Below, one piece after another: positions 1 to 8,430 of a stretch of DNA of 51,775 nucleotides; the first letter of the stretch is position 1; every line of letters starts with the position of its first letter. Source of the DNA: Verrucomicrobiaceae bacterium. Lineage in GTDB: Bacteria; Verrucomicrobiota; Verrucomicrobiia; Verrucomicrobiales; DEV007. The translations under genes and the position numbers were made by a program. The DNA lies in NCBI GenBank assembly GCA_004211885.1, contig SHBV01000018.1, positions 1 to 51,775 of the forward strand, in the 5' to 3' direction. Below the pieces are notes generated by a model, which saw only the letters and a program-made list of their open reading frames with translations, ran no database searches and had not been told where the DNA came from.

Positions 1-2
1 TT

Positions 3-323
3 TTCCATAAAAGAGTCACGTCTAATGGGGCAATGACCGCAATCGTCATTGGTTTTACATTTTGGGCCGTATTTGGCTTGTGGCAGGATAATAATCTACT
101 TGGGTGGAAGATGCACTGGCTACATTTGGCCGCTATCAACTTTGTGTTAATATCCGGCATAATGATTGTAATGGCTAAAATTAAACCAAGAGAAAGTGCT
201 TATGAGCAGACTTACACCAATGATGTTGATATTACTCCCTGGAAAGGGGCGAAGGCGTGCGGAATCATAATCCTTGTGCTCATAGCTTTGATGTACTGGG
301 GAATGTCCTTTTTTGGGGTCTAG
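3..323 (+). CDS. Sodium/solute symporter, C-terminal fragment (5' end outside window)
   Basis: The reading frame is open back to the window edge, so only the last ~106 codons are present. They encode three hydrophobic segments (about positions 33-90, 120-175 and 245-320) separated by a short charged loop and a polar stretch ending in DVDITPWKGAK before the last helix. A Pro-Trp-Lys motif ahead of a final helix resembles the C-termini of SSS (SLC5-like) sodium/solute symporters, inner-membrane carriers that couple Na+ entry to uptake of sugars or other solutes. The substrate cannot be read from this fragment. Its TAG stop overlaps the stop codon of the convergent PNPOx-like gene. Another polytopic protein is possible because the core transport helices are missing. 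Confidence 0.6.
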   Translation, partial: FHKRVTSNGAMTAIVIGFTFWAVFGLWQDNNLLGWKMHWLHLAAINFVLISGIMIVMAKIKPRESAYEQTYTNDVDITPWKGAKACGIIILVLIALMYWGMSFFGV

Positions 324-760
324 CCAATCTGCACGTCATAATACTCGAGGGCCCATTCTCTCATGAAACGTACTCTTGAGGGGATGATCTTGTATATTAT
401 GAGTTCAGGATTGTCCGGGTTACCAAGATATTTTCTGAGGAGAGCGTTGGAATTCCAAATCTCCTGAATTTCGTTTTTGTCTTCGAGTATTTTAGCAGTG
501 CCTTCAATCCTTACCTGATCGTGATCAGGTGACATGTAGCAGAGCTCGACGTTCGGGTTAGCTTCTATTTGGGCAGTCTTACCGTAATGTTTGAGGTTTG
601 CTACATAGACTGTGAATTGGTCTGTCTTGACTGGTGAGACTGGCCTTAACCTTGGTCTGTCATTCTCTATAGTTGCCAGTTGGGGGAACTTTGCCAGTTT
701 CATGCACTCTTTCGCGATGTCTGGAAGTTTGTCTGAATCGATTGGTTTAGTTTCTGGCAT
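320..760 (-). CDS. Pyridoxamine 5'-phosphate oxidase-like FMN-binding split-barrel protein
   Basis: A 146-residue cytoplasmic protein with no signal peptide. Its pattern fits the PNPOx-like split barrel: an early strand with PQLATIENDRPRLRPVSPV (about residues 26-44), a central strand-turn with YGKTAQIEANPNVELCYMSP, then QVRIEGTAKIL. Members bind FMN or F420 at a dimer interface, and many are general stress proteins rather than true vitamin B6 enzymes. The dedicated PdxH C-terminal region is not evident, so I do not call it pdxH. The gene stands alone and convergent to the symporter. The stop codons overlap, leaving no room for a terminator between them. Confidence 0.75.
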   Translation of the reverse strand: MPETKPIDSDKLPDIAKECMKLAKFPQLATIENDRPRLRPVSPVKTDQFTVYVANLKHYGKTAQIEANPNVELCYMSPDHDQVRIEGTAKILEDKNEIQEIWNSNALLRKYLGNPDNPELIIYKIIPSRVRFMREWALEYYDVQIG

Positions 761-817
761 TTTTATTTGTGATGAGTAATAACCTTATTACTCAATTCTT
801 ATAGGATAAGTCAATCA

Positions 818-1456
818 ATGCGCCTCATTTGGATATTATTTGTTTTAGCAATAGCTTTTACCATACCTTTCATAGTTTGGGGGGGGGCCTTCGAGGAGAC
901 CTTTACGGTTGAAGGAGGGGTTACTTGGCTAGAGAGATGGGGGCCTTGGGCCTGGCTCGCTGGTATTATTTTATTGTTATTGGATTTAGTTCTTCCAATA
1001 CCCGGCACAGCAGTGATGAGTGCCCTTGGTATGGTCTATGGCTCAATGGTTGGGGGCTTGATAGGGACAGTAGGCTCAATCCTTTCCGGGCTACTTGCTT
1101 ATGCTCTTTGCCGCGCCTTTGGTCTTAAAATCGCGGAAAGGATTGCGGGTGCGGCAGCTCTTGAAAAAAGCAGAACCATATTTGCCACGACTGGGGGTTG
1201 GATCGTGGTCCTATCAAGGTGGTTGCCTATAATGCCTGAGGTCGTTTCCTGTATGGCTGGTCTATCAAGAATGTCCTTGAGGATCTTTCTTTCTGCATTG
1301 GTTGTGGGTTGCTTGCCTCTGGCTTTTACTTTTTCTGTGATTGGTGATACTGGCCGCGAGCATCCGAAGCTAACTCTGGCACTCAGTGTTCTCGCCCCGG
1401 CCCTGATTTGGTTAGCTGTTAGACCAGTCATATTAAGGAGTTCCAGAGAAACGTGA
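818..1456 (+). CDS. VTT/DedA-like (TVP38/TMEM64) integral membrane protein
   Basis: A 212-residue polytopic membrane protein. An N-terminal anchor (residues 3-21) is followed by a VTT-type core: a re-entrant hydrophobic stretch with PIPGTAVMSALGMVYG, a Gly-rich helix (GGLIGTVGSILSGLLAYAL), then SRWLPIMPEVVSCMAGLSRM, matching the family pattern of an Arg and Pro ahead of a Gly-rich helix. VTT/DedA proteins are inner-membrane proteins linked to lipid scrambling or transport and membrane homeostasis. The substrate is unknown here. The gene is divergent from the PNPOx gene (57 bp apart) and separated by ~105 bp from the protease pair. Start ATG at 818 begins the hydrophobic N-terminus. Confidence 0.8.
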   Translation: MRLIWILFVLAIAFTIPFIVWGGAFEETFTVEGGVTWLERWGPWAWLAGIILLLLDLVLPIPGTAVMSALGMVYGSMVGGLIGTVGSILSGLLAYALCRAFGLKIAERIAGAAALEKSRTIFATTGGWIVVLSRWLPIMPEVVSCMAGLSRMSLRIFLSALVVGCLPLAFTFSVIGDTGREHPKLTLALSVLAPALIWLAVRPVILRSSRET

Positions 1457-1583
1457 GAATATTTTCATCTTTAGACAATTAAAAAGGTGCCGTGTCGCTT
1501 GATATATTGAAACAAAACTTGTAATCTCAATAAATTAGAACCGTAGTTCTTATTGATGCGTTATGGTAGATAAGCCAATACTA

Positions 1584-2873
1584 ATGAATTTCGTTAAATC
1601 TTTTTCTTTTGCATCAATTGTTTTTTGTTTCATAACGAATGGATCTTTTGCTGACCCGGTTCAGCAACTCAAAGAAAGAGAAAGAAAAGTTAAGAAGGTC
1701 GTCTCAGAATTAATGCCTACGGTTGTGGCCGTGGTAGGAGATGATCAGCCAGCGACTGGTAGTGGAGTCATTGTGAGTGAAGATGGATTAATAATGACGG
1801 CTGGACATGTGACTGAAGCGGCAGGAAAAAAACTAACTATTATTTTTCCTGATGGGAGAAGCGTTAAAGGTGAATCGCTTGGAGCGAACAGATCTCGTGA
1901 TGCTGGTCTTGCAAGAATTACTGAAGAAGGGAAGTGGCCATTTGCCAAAATAGGTAATTCAAAGAAAGCGGAACTAGGTGAATGGTTAATTGCGATGGGA
2001 CATCCCGGTGGTTATGATTTAAACCGAAGCCCCCCAATTCGACTAGGTCGCCTGATAAGTAGTGGAACTATGGGTATGTTGAGGACTGATTGCACCTTGG
2101 TTGGAGGTGATTCGGGAGGTCCTCTTTTCAACCTCCAAGGTGAGGTCGTAGGCATTCACTCTTCGATAGGGGGGAGCCTAGCAGAGAATAGGCACGTCCC
2201 ATCTGCCGTCTTTAAATCAGGTTGGGATAGAATGCTGGCAGGAGAAATATGGGGAAGTCTTGGAATGATGGCTGCTGGAGTCGATCCTGATCGACCAATG
2301 CTTGGAGTTAGAATGAATGAGTCTGATGGAAATGTGATAGTTGATAAGGTTTATTCGAATTCGCCGGCACAAAGAGCAGGGATTATGGATGGAGACCAGA
2401 TACTGAGAATTGGTGGTATTGAAGCTGGTCAAATGTCGGATGTCGTTGAGAAGGTTGCCTCTAGTAAGGTCGGTAATGAAATTGAGATAGAGGTTAGAAG
2501 AGGCGAAGACAAGAAGGTTTTCTCAGTGAAACTCATTAGCTGGGAAGAGCTTGCTGCGGGCTTAGGAAAGGAAAAACAAGAAGCACCTTCTAATCCTGGT
2601 GGGTCAAGCCGTCCGGCGCTGGGAGTCATACTTGATGCTGAGTCTGATGCCGAAGGGGCCGTGGTATATGAAGTCATCAAGGATTCGCTTGCTGCTTCTT
2701 CGGGTTTTATGGCCGGAGACGTGGTGAAAGAAATCGATGGATCCAAAATTAGAAGTGCAGAGGAAATGGTTTCGTCGATACGTTCAGCTGATCTGGGCGA
2801 AGTGATTCGTTTTGCCGTTCAACGAGAGGGCCAGGACAAGTTATTAGACGTTGACGTTTTATTTGGAAAATAA
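1584..2873 (+). CDS. HtrA/Deg-type secreted serine protease with two PDZ domains
   Basis: A trypsin-fold S1C protease. Residue numbers here count from an upstream in-frame ATG at 1563; the ATG at 1584 is preferred because it opens directly onto a signal peptide (MNFVKSFSF... to SFA). The catalytic triad is visible: His82 in TAGHV, Asp113 in SRDAGLARI and Ser184 in GDSGGPLF. PDZ1 spans about 245-325 and PDZ2 about 350-435. Such proteins degrade or chaperone misfolded envelope proteins, with PDZ domains controlling activity. Nine bases separate it from the next gene, a dead paralogue, so the two are probably co-transcribed. The active site looks intact. The GDSGGP loop is closer to classical trypsins than the GNSGGP of many HtrA proteins. 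Confidence 0.88.
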   Translation: MNFVKSFSFASIVFCFITNGSFADPVQQLKERERKVKKVVSELMPTVVAVVGDDQPATGSGVIVSEDGLIMTAGHVTEAAGKKLTIIFPDGRSVKGESLGANRSRDAGLARITEEGKWPFAKIGNSKKAELGEWLIAMGHPGGYDLNRSPPIRLGRLISSGTMGMLRTDCTLVGGDSGGPLFNLQGEVVGIHSSIGGSLAENRHVPSAVFKSGWDRMLAGEIWGSLGMMAAGVDPDRPMLGVRMNESDGNVIVDKVYSNSPAQRAGIMDGDQILRIGGIEAGQMSDVVEKVASSKVGNEIEIEVRRGEDKKVFSVKLISWEELAAGLGKEKQEAPSNPGGSSRPALGVILDAESDAEGAVVYEVIKDSLAASSGFMAGDVVKEIDGSKIRSAEEMVSSIRSADLGEVIRFAVQREGQDKLLDVDVLFGK

Positions 2874-2882
2874 AAACCAATA

Positions 2883-4352
2883 ATGAAAAAAATTATAAAG
2901 GAGAATGTGAGCCTTTCAGCAATGGTCATTGTATGTGCTTTGGCTTTAATTATTTGTGGTCCATTTTCGAATGCTGAAACAAAAAATTACTATGTATCTG
3001 ATGAGCAAGCCGAAGAAGAATCAGGAAATGATTCTAAAAGTCTCATTGAGAAATTCGGTGATCAGATAGGAAGATTCTTTGATAAGGCTCAGGAACTTTG
3101 GGTTGATGAACCAGATGAGGGTGCTCAAGGAAAAGGTTTTGGTTTGGACCTTGATCTAAATGATCCCCGAATGGCTGATCTCATGCAGTTCTATCAGGCA
3201 CAATTGGAAAAGCGGAGGCCATCCAGAAATGAGAAAGATCATCGCAGTGTTTTTGCAGAATATAAGCCCGTAGTAGAACCATATGTTCTGAGCACGGCAA
3301 GGATCCTTAATAGGAAGAACAAGCAGTTATCGCTTGCGACTATTGTTAGCCATGGAGGTTTGCTTGTTACAAAGGCCAGCGAATTGCCTCGTGAAGGTAT
3401 CTTTTGCGAGCTTTCCGATGGGAGAAGAGCGGAGGCTAAGATTTTAAGTACTGACTCGAGGTGGGACATTGCTCTAATTAAGGTCGAACTATTAGGCTTG
3501 AAGCCAGTTGATTTAGATGGCACTAAACGGGTTGAGCTTGGCACTTTTCTTGCCGCATCGGGCCTCGGTCAGTATCCCATAGCTGTGGGTGTTGCGAGTG
3601 TGGCGCCTCGTAATCTTTCTGCGAATGAGCGAGGGTTTTTGGGAATTGGCATGGAGAATACCGACGAGGGGGTTAAGGTTAATCAAGTTCAGCGTGGATC
3701 AGGCGCTGCCGAGGCTGGGGTAGAAGTTGGAGATATTATTTTGAGAATTGATGGGCAGCCCATTAATTCCCCGGCCCAGTTGGCAAAATCTGTTTCGGGG
3801 CGTAAGCCCAAAGAAGAGATAAAAATTCTTCTGAGGCGTGGCGATGATGAAAAGGACCTCAAAGCAATTTTGGGCTCGAGGGGTCAGTCAGTGCCGCAAT
3901 TTAGAGGCTCAGATCCTAGTGCTCAGTTCGGAGGGCCGCTGAGTGATAATAGAAAAGATTTCCCAAATGCATTGCAGCATGATCTTACTCTAAGACCTAA
4001 TGAGTGCGGGGGTCCGTTAATTGATCTGGATGGAAAGTTAGTGGGTGTTAACATAGCGCGTGGTGGGCGGGTCAAAAGCTACGCAATACCTACAGCGGAT
4101 CTTAAAGATGTGATCTCGAAGTTAAGCAACGAGGGCCCTGGCAATGCTAACGTTGATGATTTGGAGAAGAAGTTAGAGTCTCTTAACGGAGAAATTAATG
4201 TAATTGAGGGTAGTCTCAATGATATCCGTAAGAGTAGGGAGGAGGCTCTCAAGGTTCTAGAAGAGTATGAGGATAAACTTAGATCCATAAAGAAGATACG
4301 CGAAGAGACGCGTGGAGCTATAGAAAAGGCTAAGAGTTCAGGGAAAGAATGA
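2883..4352 (+). CDS. HtrA-like pseudoprotease with PDZ domain nested in the protease fold and C-terminal coiled coil
   Basis: A 489-residue secreted protein with an N-terminal hydrophobic signal or anchor (residues 10-30) and an acidic linker to about 125. The trypsin-fold halves lie at about 130-245 and 365-415. The His position of the HtrA pattern (TAAHV) reads TKASE, so His is lost (Ser166 aligns). Asp195 is kept in SRWDIALIKV. The nucleophile loop reads NECGGPL, with Cys375 in place of Ser. A PDZ domain (about 250-332) sits between the two halves rather than after them. Residues 424-485 form a charged heptad-like coiled coil. The best reading is a non-proteolytic partner or regulator of the active HtrA encoded 9 bp upstream, presumably a scaffold or substrate binder. 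That function is inference. Confidence 0.8.
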   Translation: MKKIIKENVSLSAMVIVCALALIICGPFSNAETKNYYVSDEQAEEESGNDSKSLIEKFGDQIGRFFDKAQELWVDEPDEGAQGKGFGLDLDLNDPRMADLMQFYQAQLEKRRPSRNEKDHRSVFAEYKPVVEPYVLSTARILNRKNKQLSLATIVSHGGLLVTKASELPREGIFCELSDGRRAEAKILSTDSRWDIALIKVELLGLKPVDLDGTKRVELGTFLAASGLGQYPIAVGVASVAPRNLSANERGFLGIGMENTDEGVKVNQVQRGSGAAEAGVEVGDIILRIDGQPINSPAQLAKSVSGRKPKEEIKILLRRGDDEKDLKAILGSRGQSVPQFRGSDPSAQFGGPLSDNRKDFPNALQHDLTLRPNECGGPLIDLDGKLVGVNIARGGRVKSYAIPTADLKDVISKLSNEGPGNANVDDLEKKLESLNGEINVIEGSLNDIRKSREEALKVLEEYEDKLRSIKKIREETRGAIEKAKSSGKE

Positions 4353-4370
4353 GCTGAAAGCAGGTTTAAT

Positions 4371-4405
4371 TGATTGAATCTTTAGGAATATCCTTTTATC
4401 AATCA
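4371..4405 (+). terminator. Hairpin after the HtrA pair (weak terminator candidate)
   Basis: TGATTGA (4371-4377) pairs perfectly with TCAATCA (4399-4405). Inside it, AGGA (4384-4387) pairs with TCCT (4391-4394). It begins 18 bp after the pseudoprotease stop. There is no clear T-run after the stem, so rho-independent termination is uncertain. It may instead protect the 3' end of the transcript. Confidence 0.3.
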
Positions 4406-4444
4406 CGTTATTAAATTAGTTCTCTAGCTTATAAAAAACATTCT

Positions 4445-5482
4445 ATGGAAGAAGTTCAAAATAGACTTAGATGGGGAATTCTTGCGACTGGCAGTATAGC
4501 TGCCTCCTTCGTTGAAGGGGTAATGAATTCTAAACTTGGTAAAGTAGTTGCTGTTGGGAGTCGGAGTCAGGAATCTGCGGACCGTTTTGCTAATCAATTT
4601 GGAGGCATACCAAATAGGCATCCTAGCTATCAGGCTCTCTTAGACGATGATGAGGTTGATGCTATTTACATAGCGACGCCTCACCCGATGCATAAGGAGT
4701 GGGCAATCAAGGCGGCTCAAGCAGGGAAGCATATATTATGTGAAAAGCCGATAGGGTTGAATGTTTCTGAAGCGGAAGAAATTATACAAGAAGCCAAAGA
4801 CAATGACGTCTTTTTGATGGAAGCTTACATGTATAGGTGTTCCGAGCAGACCCTTGAGATCATTAAATTAATCAAAGACGGTGCGATTGGTCAGGTCAAA
4901 TCTATTGAAGCTTCATTTTCTTTTGATATTGGCGATAATCCGGATGGAAGGCATCTCAATAAGGATTTGGCCGGTGGAGGGATACTTGACGTTGGGGGTT
5001 ATCCTATGTCTATGGCTGGATTGATTGCTGGAGTTGCGAATGGAGAAACTTTCTCCGAGCCGAATGAAATTAAAGCAGTTGGATTTATTGGAGGCACGGG
5101 CGTTGATGAATATACAAGCGCAGTAGCCAGTTTTGTGGGTGGCATTACGGCTCGTCTTAGTTGTGGGGTCGCGCTAGATGAGCCAATTAATGTAAGTGTG
5201 TCCGGTAGTGAGGGAAGGATTTTTGTTCCAGTCCCTTGGAAGCCATCGCCTCAGGGCGGAGAAACTGAGTTGCACCTTTATAAGGGCAGTGCAGAGGAGC
5301 CAGAGGTAATTAAGGTAAAAACAGAAAAATACCTATATGGTTCTGAAGCTGACGCAGTTGCTCTTGGGATTGAGGCTAAAAAAGCTATTTTTCCTGCTAT
5401 GAGTTGTGAAGATACTTTGGCCCTGATGCGATCTCTGGATCGTTGGAGAGAGGAAATTGGCCTTCGTTATGAGGGTGAGTGA
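4445..5482 (+). CDS. Gfo/Idh/MocA family NAD(P)-dependent oxidoreductase
   Basis: A 345-residue cytoplasmic dehydrogenase. The N-terminal Rossmann fold starts with GILATGSIAASF (residues 10-21), followed by AVGSRS for the dinucleotide and ATPHPMHKEWA. The family signature CEKPIGLN carries the catalytic Lys (about residue 100). MEAYMYR after it resembles the dihydrodiol dehydrogenase/xylose dehydrogenase branch. The C-terminal half (about 125-335) is the usual alpha/beta dimerisation and substrate domain. Members oxidise or reduce sugars, inositols or sugar acids, and the substrate cannot be predicted. The gene has its own upstream gap (92 bp) and stands alone. Confidence 0.85.
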   Translation: MEEVQNRLRWGILATGSIAASFVEGVMNSKLGKVVAVGSRSQESADRFANQFGGIPNRHPSYQALLDDDEVDAIYIATPHPMHKEWAIKAAQAGKHILCEKPIGLNVSEAEEIIQEAKDNDVFLMEAYMYRCSEQTLEIIKLIKDGAIGQVKSIEASFSFDIGDNPDGRHLNKDLAGGGILDVGGYPMSMAGLIAGVANGETFSEPNEIKAVGFIGGTGVDEYTSAVASFVGGITARLSCGVALDEPINVSVSGSEGRIFVPVPWKPSPQGGETELHLYKGSAEEPEVIKVKTEKYLYGSEADAVALGIEAKKAIFPAMSCEDTLALMRSLDRWREEIGLRYEGE

Positions 5483-5566
5483 TTATTTTAACGTCACTGA
5501 GGAGATTTGCGGCACCAAATAGGCTATACTATGTTATAAGATAGCTTCAAAGGAGCTATTTCTCTA

Positions 5567-6634
5567 ATGCAGGAACCTATCAGTCTTGATGATGTGGAGC
5601 TGGAAGCCAAAGAGGCTGCAGCTAAAGAAGAGTTTGCGCGTTTACAAAGGCAAGGGAAGATAGTTTCTGCCTTAACAACAACGATCGTTCACGCTGTCAT
5701 TGTATTAATTTTATGGTGCATAATTGTTGCTCTTGGCCCAGATGAGATACCACAGATAGTTGCGGTCACAGCGACCAAGGATGATACTTACCAGATTGAG
5801 AAACAGGACTTTGCTCGTTCTGTTAAGAGAAAACCGCAGCCTCCTAAGAGCGCTTCGAGGGTACAGACGATCACGTCGGTGGCGACTTCGCCTGTATCGG
5901 TGCCCTCTATCGAAGACCCCGTCATTGATCCTTTAGGTATTGGAACAGACTTTGGTAGGGGCTTTGGGCAGGGAAAAGGTAACGGTGAGGGTGGTGGTGG
6001 AACGTCGTCATTTTTTGGAGGCACGGCAAAGGGGAATCGGGTCGTTTTTGTTGTCGATTTTTCTCAGTCCATGATCAGGGATGGGGGCGGAGTCAGGCTT
6101 CAAATGCTTAAGAAGGAATTGATTAGTTCTATTAGCAAGTTACCTAAGGGAATGAGTTTTCAGGTCATTTACTATTCGACATCTCCCTGGCTTGGAGGAG
6201 AATCTCTATACGAGTCCCCCACAAGATTCGCAGATAAACCAGAGGATAGAATTCCTTGGTCTGAGGCGACTAAAGAAGGAATAGCCCGTGCGGTTAATCA
6301 TATTAAAGCGGCAAAGCCTGAAGGTGCAACGATATGGAAGGAGCCACTGGAGTTAGCATTTGCAATGCGGCCTGTCCCAGCAGTGGTATGGTTACTTTCA
6401 GACGGTGAAGCCCAGGACGCGGAAGAGGTCGTAGAGAAAATAAAGAAAATTAATTCATCTCGTATACCAATAAACACGATCGGTCTTGAGGTTCCTGGGG
6501 CAGCATTCAGTTACCTTGTGGATATTGCCCGTCAGACCGGAGGAAAGGCCAGTATTGTTCATAAGGGTAAACTTTACAGTGGTCCGGCGGCCTTACGTTT
6601 TGCTGATGATTTTGATCCGGCAGGGGGTCTTTAG
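5567..6634 (+). CDS. Membrane-anchored von Willebrand factor A domain protein
   Basis: A 355-residue protein with a charged N-terminus, one transmembrane helix (about 36-58), a Pro/Lys-rich segment (KRKPQPPK) reminiscent of TonB-like spacers, a Gly-rich linker (about 126-153) and a VWA domain from about 157. The MIDAS metal site is present: DFSQS (Asp164, Ser166, Ser168), a Thr in GATIW and Asp in LLSDGEAQD. VWA domains mediate metal-dependent protein contacts, here presumably in the periplasm. Similar TonB-spacer-plus-VWA proteins recur in PVC bacteria, often with ExbBD-type genes, but none lie nearby. No partner is visible in the window and the function is unknown. Confidence 0.75.
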   Translation: MQEPISLDDVELEAKEAAAKEEFARLQRQGKIVSALTTTIVHAVIVLILWCIIVALGPDEIPQIVAVTATKDDTYQIEKQDFARSVKRKPQPPKSASRVQTITSVATSPVSVPSIEDPVIDPLGIGTDFGRGFGQGKGNGEGGGGTSSFFGGTAKGNRVVFVVDFSQSMIRDGGGVRLQMLKKELISSISKLPKGMSFQVIYYSTSPWLGGESLYESPTRFADKPEDRIPWSEATKEGIARAVNHIKAAKPEGATIWKEPLELAFAMRPVPAVVWLLSDGEAQDAEEVVEKIKKINSSRIPINTIGLEVPGAAFSYLVDIARQTGGKASIVHKGKLYSGPAALRFADDFDPAGGL

Positions 6635-6698
6635 TCTTTTGTTATTTAGGCTTAAGGCCTACTTTATGATTAATTTTCTCAAAAATTCTTTATAGATT

Positions 6699-8054
6699 AT
6701 GATGATGAATTTAACTAAAATCTTGGCAATATGGGCGCTGTTTCTTTCCCAAGTCCTTAGCAAGGAACGACCTAACATCGTTTTTATAATGGCGGATGAT
6801 TTGGGGATTGGTGATTTGTCATCTCACGGAGCCAAGGACATGATGACTCCCAATATTGATAAGCTAATGGAGAGTGGGTGCCGTTTTGATAATGCGTATG
6901 CTAACTGCCCAGTATGTTCTCCGACTCGCGCTGCTTTTTTGACCGGGCGATACCCTGACATGGTCGGAGTGCCCGGAGTCATTCGAACTCATCGTGTCAA
7001 TAACTGGGGCTATTTGTCTGAGTCAGCAAAGACTCTGCCTCAGGTCTTCAAGAGTGAAGGTTATCATACAGCGTTGATAGGGAAGTGGCACTTGGGGCTA
7101 GTGGAGCCAAATACACCGATTGGTAGAGGCTTTGATTTTTTCAAAGGTTACTTGGGGGACATGATGGATGATTATTATAATCACCGCAGGCACGGAGTGA
7201 ATTACATGACAGAGGGAAGGAAAAGAATAGAGCCGAAGGGACATGCCACGGACCTATTTTCTGATTGGGCAGTTAAGCACATCAAAGAAAGAGATGCCAA
7301 AGAAGAACCTTTCTTTCTTTTCTTGTCTTATAATGCTCCTCATACCCCGATTCAGCCTCCTGAAGACTGGTACGAGAAGGTCAAGAAGCGTGAAAAAGGG
7401 ATCGGAAATGCGAGGGCCAAGCTCGTTGCGTTAATTGAGCATATGGATGACGGCATTGGCAAAGTTCTCAAAGCCGTTCCGGACAAGAGCAACACGATCA
7501 TCGTGTTCACTTCTGACAATGGAGGCCAAGCCAATGTTGGTGCCAGGAACGATCCATGGAAAGGAGAGAAACAGCAAATGTGGGAAGGAGGCTTGCGTGT
7601 CCCTACTTGCCTTGTCTGGCCCGGCCATGTTAAAGCTGGATCCCGTTATGATGGGGTTTCTATGACAATGGATTGGTTGCCAACATTAGCTGAGTTGGCT
7701 GGTGCATCAGTGCCTGAGGGAATCGAAGGGCTGAGCCTCCTTGATGGGATTCAGGGCAAGAATGATAAATTGATAGATTCCAGGTCGCTGATATGGGTCA
7801 GGAGAGAAGGTGGTAGAATGTATCGTGGGCAAGATTACTATGCGGTTCGTCAGGGCCCATGGAAACTTCTGCAGAACAAGTCAACGGAGCCTTTCCAATT
7901 ATACAATCTTGAAGTGGATCCGGGAGAAACGAGCCCAGTAGCTGATAACATTAAGGTGCGAAGGGACTTGGAGCAGATCTTGCGTGAGCATGTTCGCAAT
8001 GCGGGTTTTGTTCCATGGCAGGGAAGGGTCCCTGACCTTGAAAAGGTAGAGTAA
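6699..8054 (+). CDS. Secreted sulfatase (arylsulfatase family, formylglycine type)
   Basis: A 451-residue protein with a signal peptide (residues 1-21; the Met at residue 1, 2 or 3 could start it). RPNIVFIMADDLG supplies metal-binding aspartates (Asp33/34). CSPTR (Cys73) is the CxPxR signature whose Cys is converted to formylglycine. GKWHLG follows at the expected place, and FTSDNGG carries the second metal pair. These enzymes hydrolyse sulfate esters, typically on algal or animal polysaccharides in marine bacteria. No sulfatase-maturase gene is seen in the window. Substrate class cannot be assigned. All recognisable catalytic motifs are intact. Confidence 0.92.
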   Translation: MMMNLTKILAIWALFLSQVLSKERPNIVFIMADDLGIGDLSSHGAKDMMTPNIDKLMESGCRFDNAYANCPVCSPTRAAFLTGRYPDMVGVPGVIRTHRVNNWGYLSESAKTLPQVFKSEGYHTALIGKWHLGLVEPNTPIGRGFDFFKGYLGDMMDDYYNHRRHGVNYMTEGRKRIEPKGHATDLFSDWAVKHIKERDAKEEPFFLFLSYNAPHTPIQPPEDWYEKVKKREKGIGNARAKLVALIEHMDDGIGKVLKAVPDKSNTIIVFTSDNGGQANVGARNDPWKGEKQQMWEGGLRVPTCLVWPGHVKAGSRYDGVSMTMDWLPTLAELAGASVPEGIEGLSLLDGIQGKNDKLIDSRSLIWVRREGGRMYRGQDYYAVRQGPWKLLQNKSTEPFQLYNLEVDPGETSPVADNIKVRRDLEQILREHVRNAGFVPWQGRVPDLEKVE

Positions 8055-8252
8055 AGGAATAACAGCTAACGCCCTTGGAGTTGACCCTGAGATACAATAG
8101 AGATGACTGGAGCCACAAAAAAATCTGATTTCCAGACAATGCCAGAGATGAGTTTATTGTTTCTTTTATCTTATTGATTTGGCAAGGAATTACCTAATCA
8201 GTTGAACTTGATCAGAGAATTCAGGATGTAAGAATTCGAAAGAAAAATTGAA
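8055..8252. other. Intergenic stretch between sulfatase and rpmE leader
   Basis: No credible coding frame. A possible -35-like TTGAAC (8202-8207) precedes the structured rpmE leader, but no well-spaced -10 matches it, so I leave the promoter unassigned. No clear terminator for the sulfatase is visible. Confidence 0.4.
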
Positions 8253-8416
8253 CAGCTCTTTATATCCTATAAAATATAGGGAACTACGTAATTGGTTGTC
8301 ATATCTGAAGAGCTGAACCTTATTTTCCCTATATGATAGGTTTTACTTGCACAAATTAAGGAGTAAATCTAACTTATTTGCCGCTCGAGCCCGTCCATTT
8401 TGGGCTCAGCTCTTTT
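8253..8416 (+). promoter_or_regulatory. Candidate transcription-attenuator leader of rpmE (ribosomal protein L31)
   Basis: Three mutually exclusive segments are visible. Segment 1, CAGCTCTT (8253-8260), is complementary to segment 2, AAGAGCTG (8308-8315); the pairing extends by a G-U and an A-U pair. Segment 2 plus one base, AAGAGCTGA (8308-8316), is also perfectly complementary to segment 3, TCAGCTCTT (8406-8414). Segment 3 overlaps the 3' arm and T-run of an intrinsic terminator just before rpmE. Pairing 2:3 would block the terminator; pairing 1:2 would free it. Between segments 1 and 2 lies a small palindrome, CCTATA-AAA-TATAGG (8266-8280). Autoregulatory L31 leaders are known in other phyla; that this one senses L31 is inference. 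Confidence 0.6.
8383..8416 (+). terminator. Intrinsic terminator/attenuator hairpin 15 nt before rpmE start
   Basis: GCT (8383-8385) and GAGCCC (8387-8392), with one bulged C, pair with GGGCTC (8402-8407) and AGC (8408-8410) across a 9-nt loop. The sequence then runs TCTTTTTT. This is a textbook rho-independent terminator, but it lies inside the leader of rpmE rather than after a gene, which suggests conditional read-through. Confidence 0.75.
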
Positions 8417-8430
8417 TTATACTAGGTAAA

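Noticed and set aside
8378..8425. Leader peptide beginning at TTG 8378
   Set aside because: A short frame after an AAGGAG (8358-8363) spans the attenuator, but the spacing to the start is long (14 nt) and no regulatory codon run is visible.
8347..8430. Longer L31 with an N-terminal extension from 8347
   Set aside because: The extra residues come from the terminator hairpin and leader, and L31 proteins start at the MKxxLHPxYQ-type sequence found at 8431.
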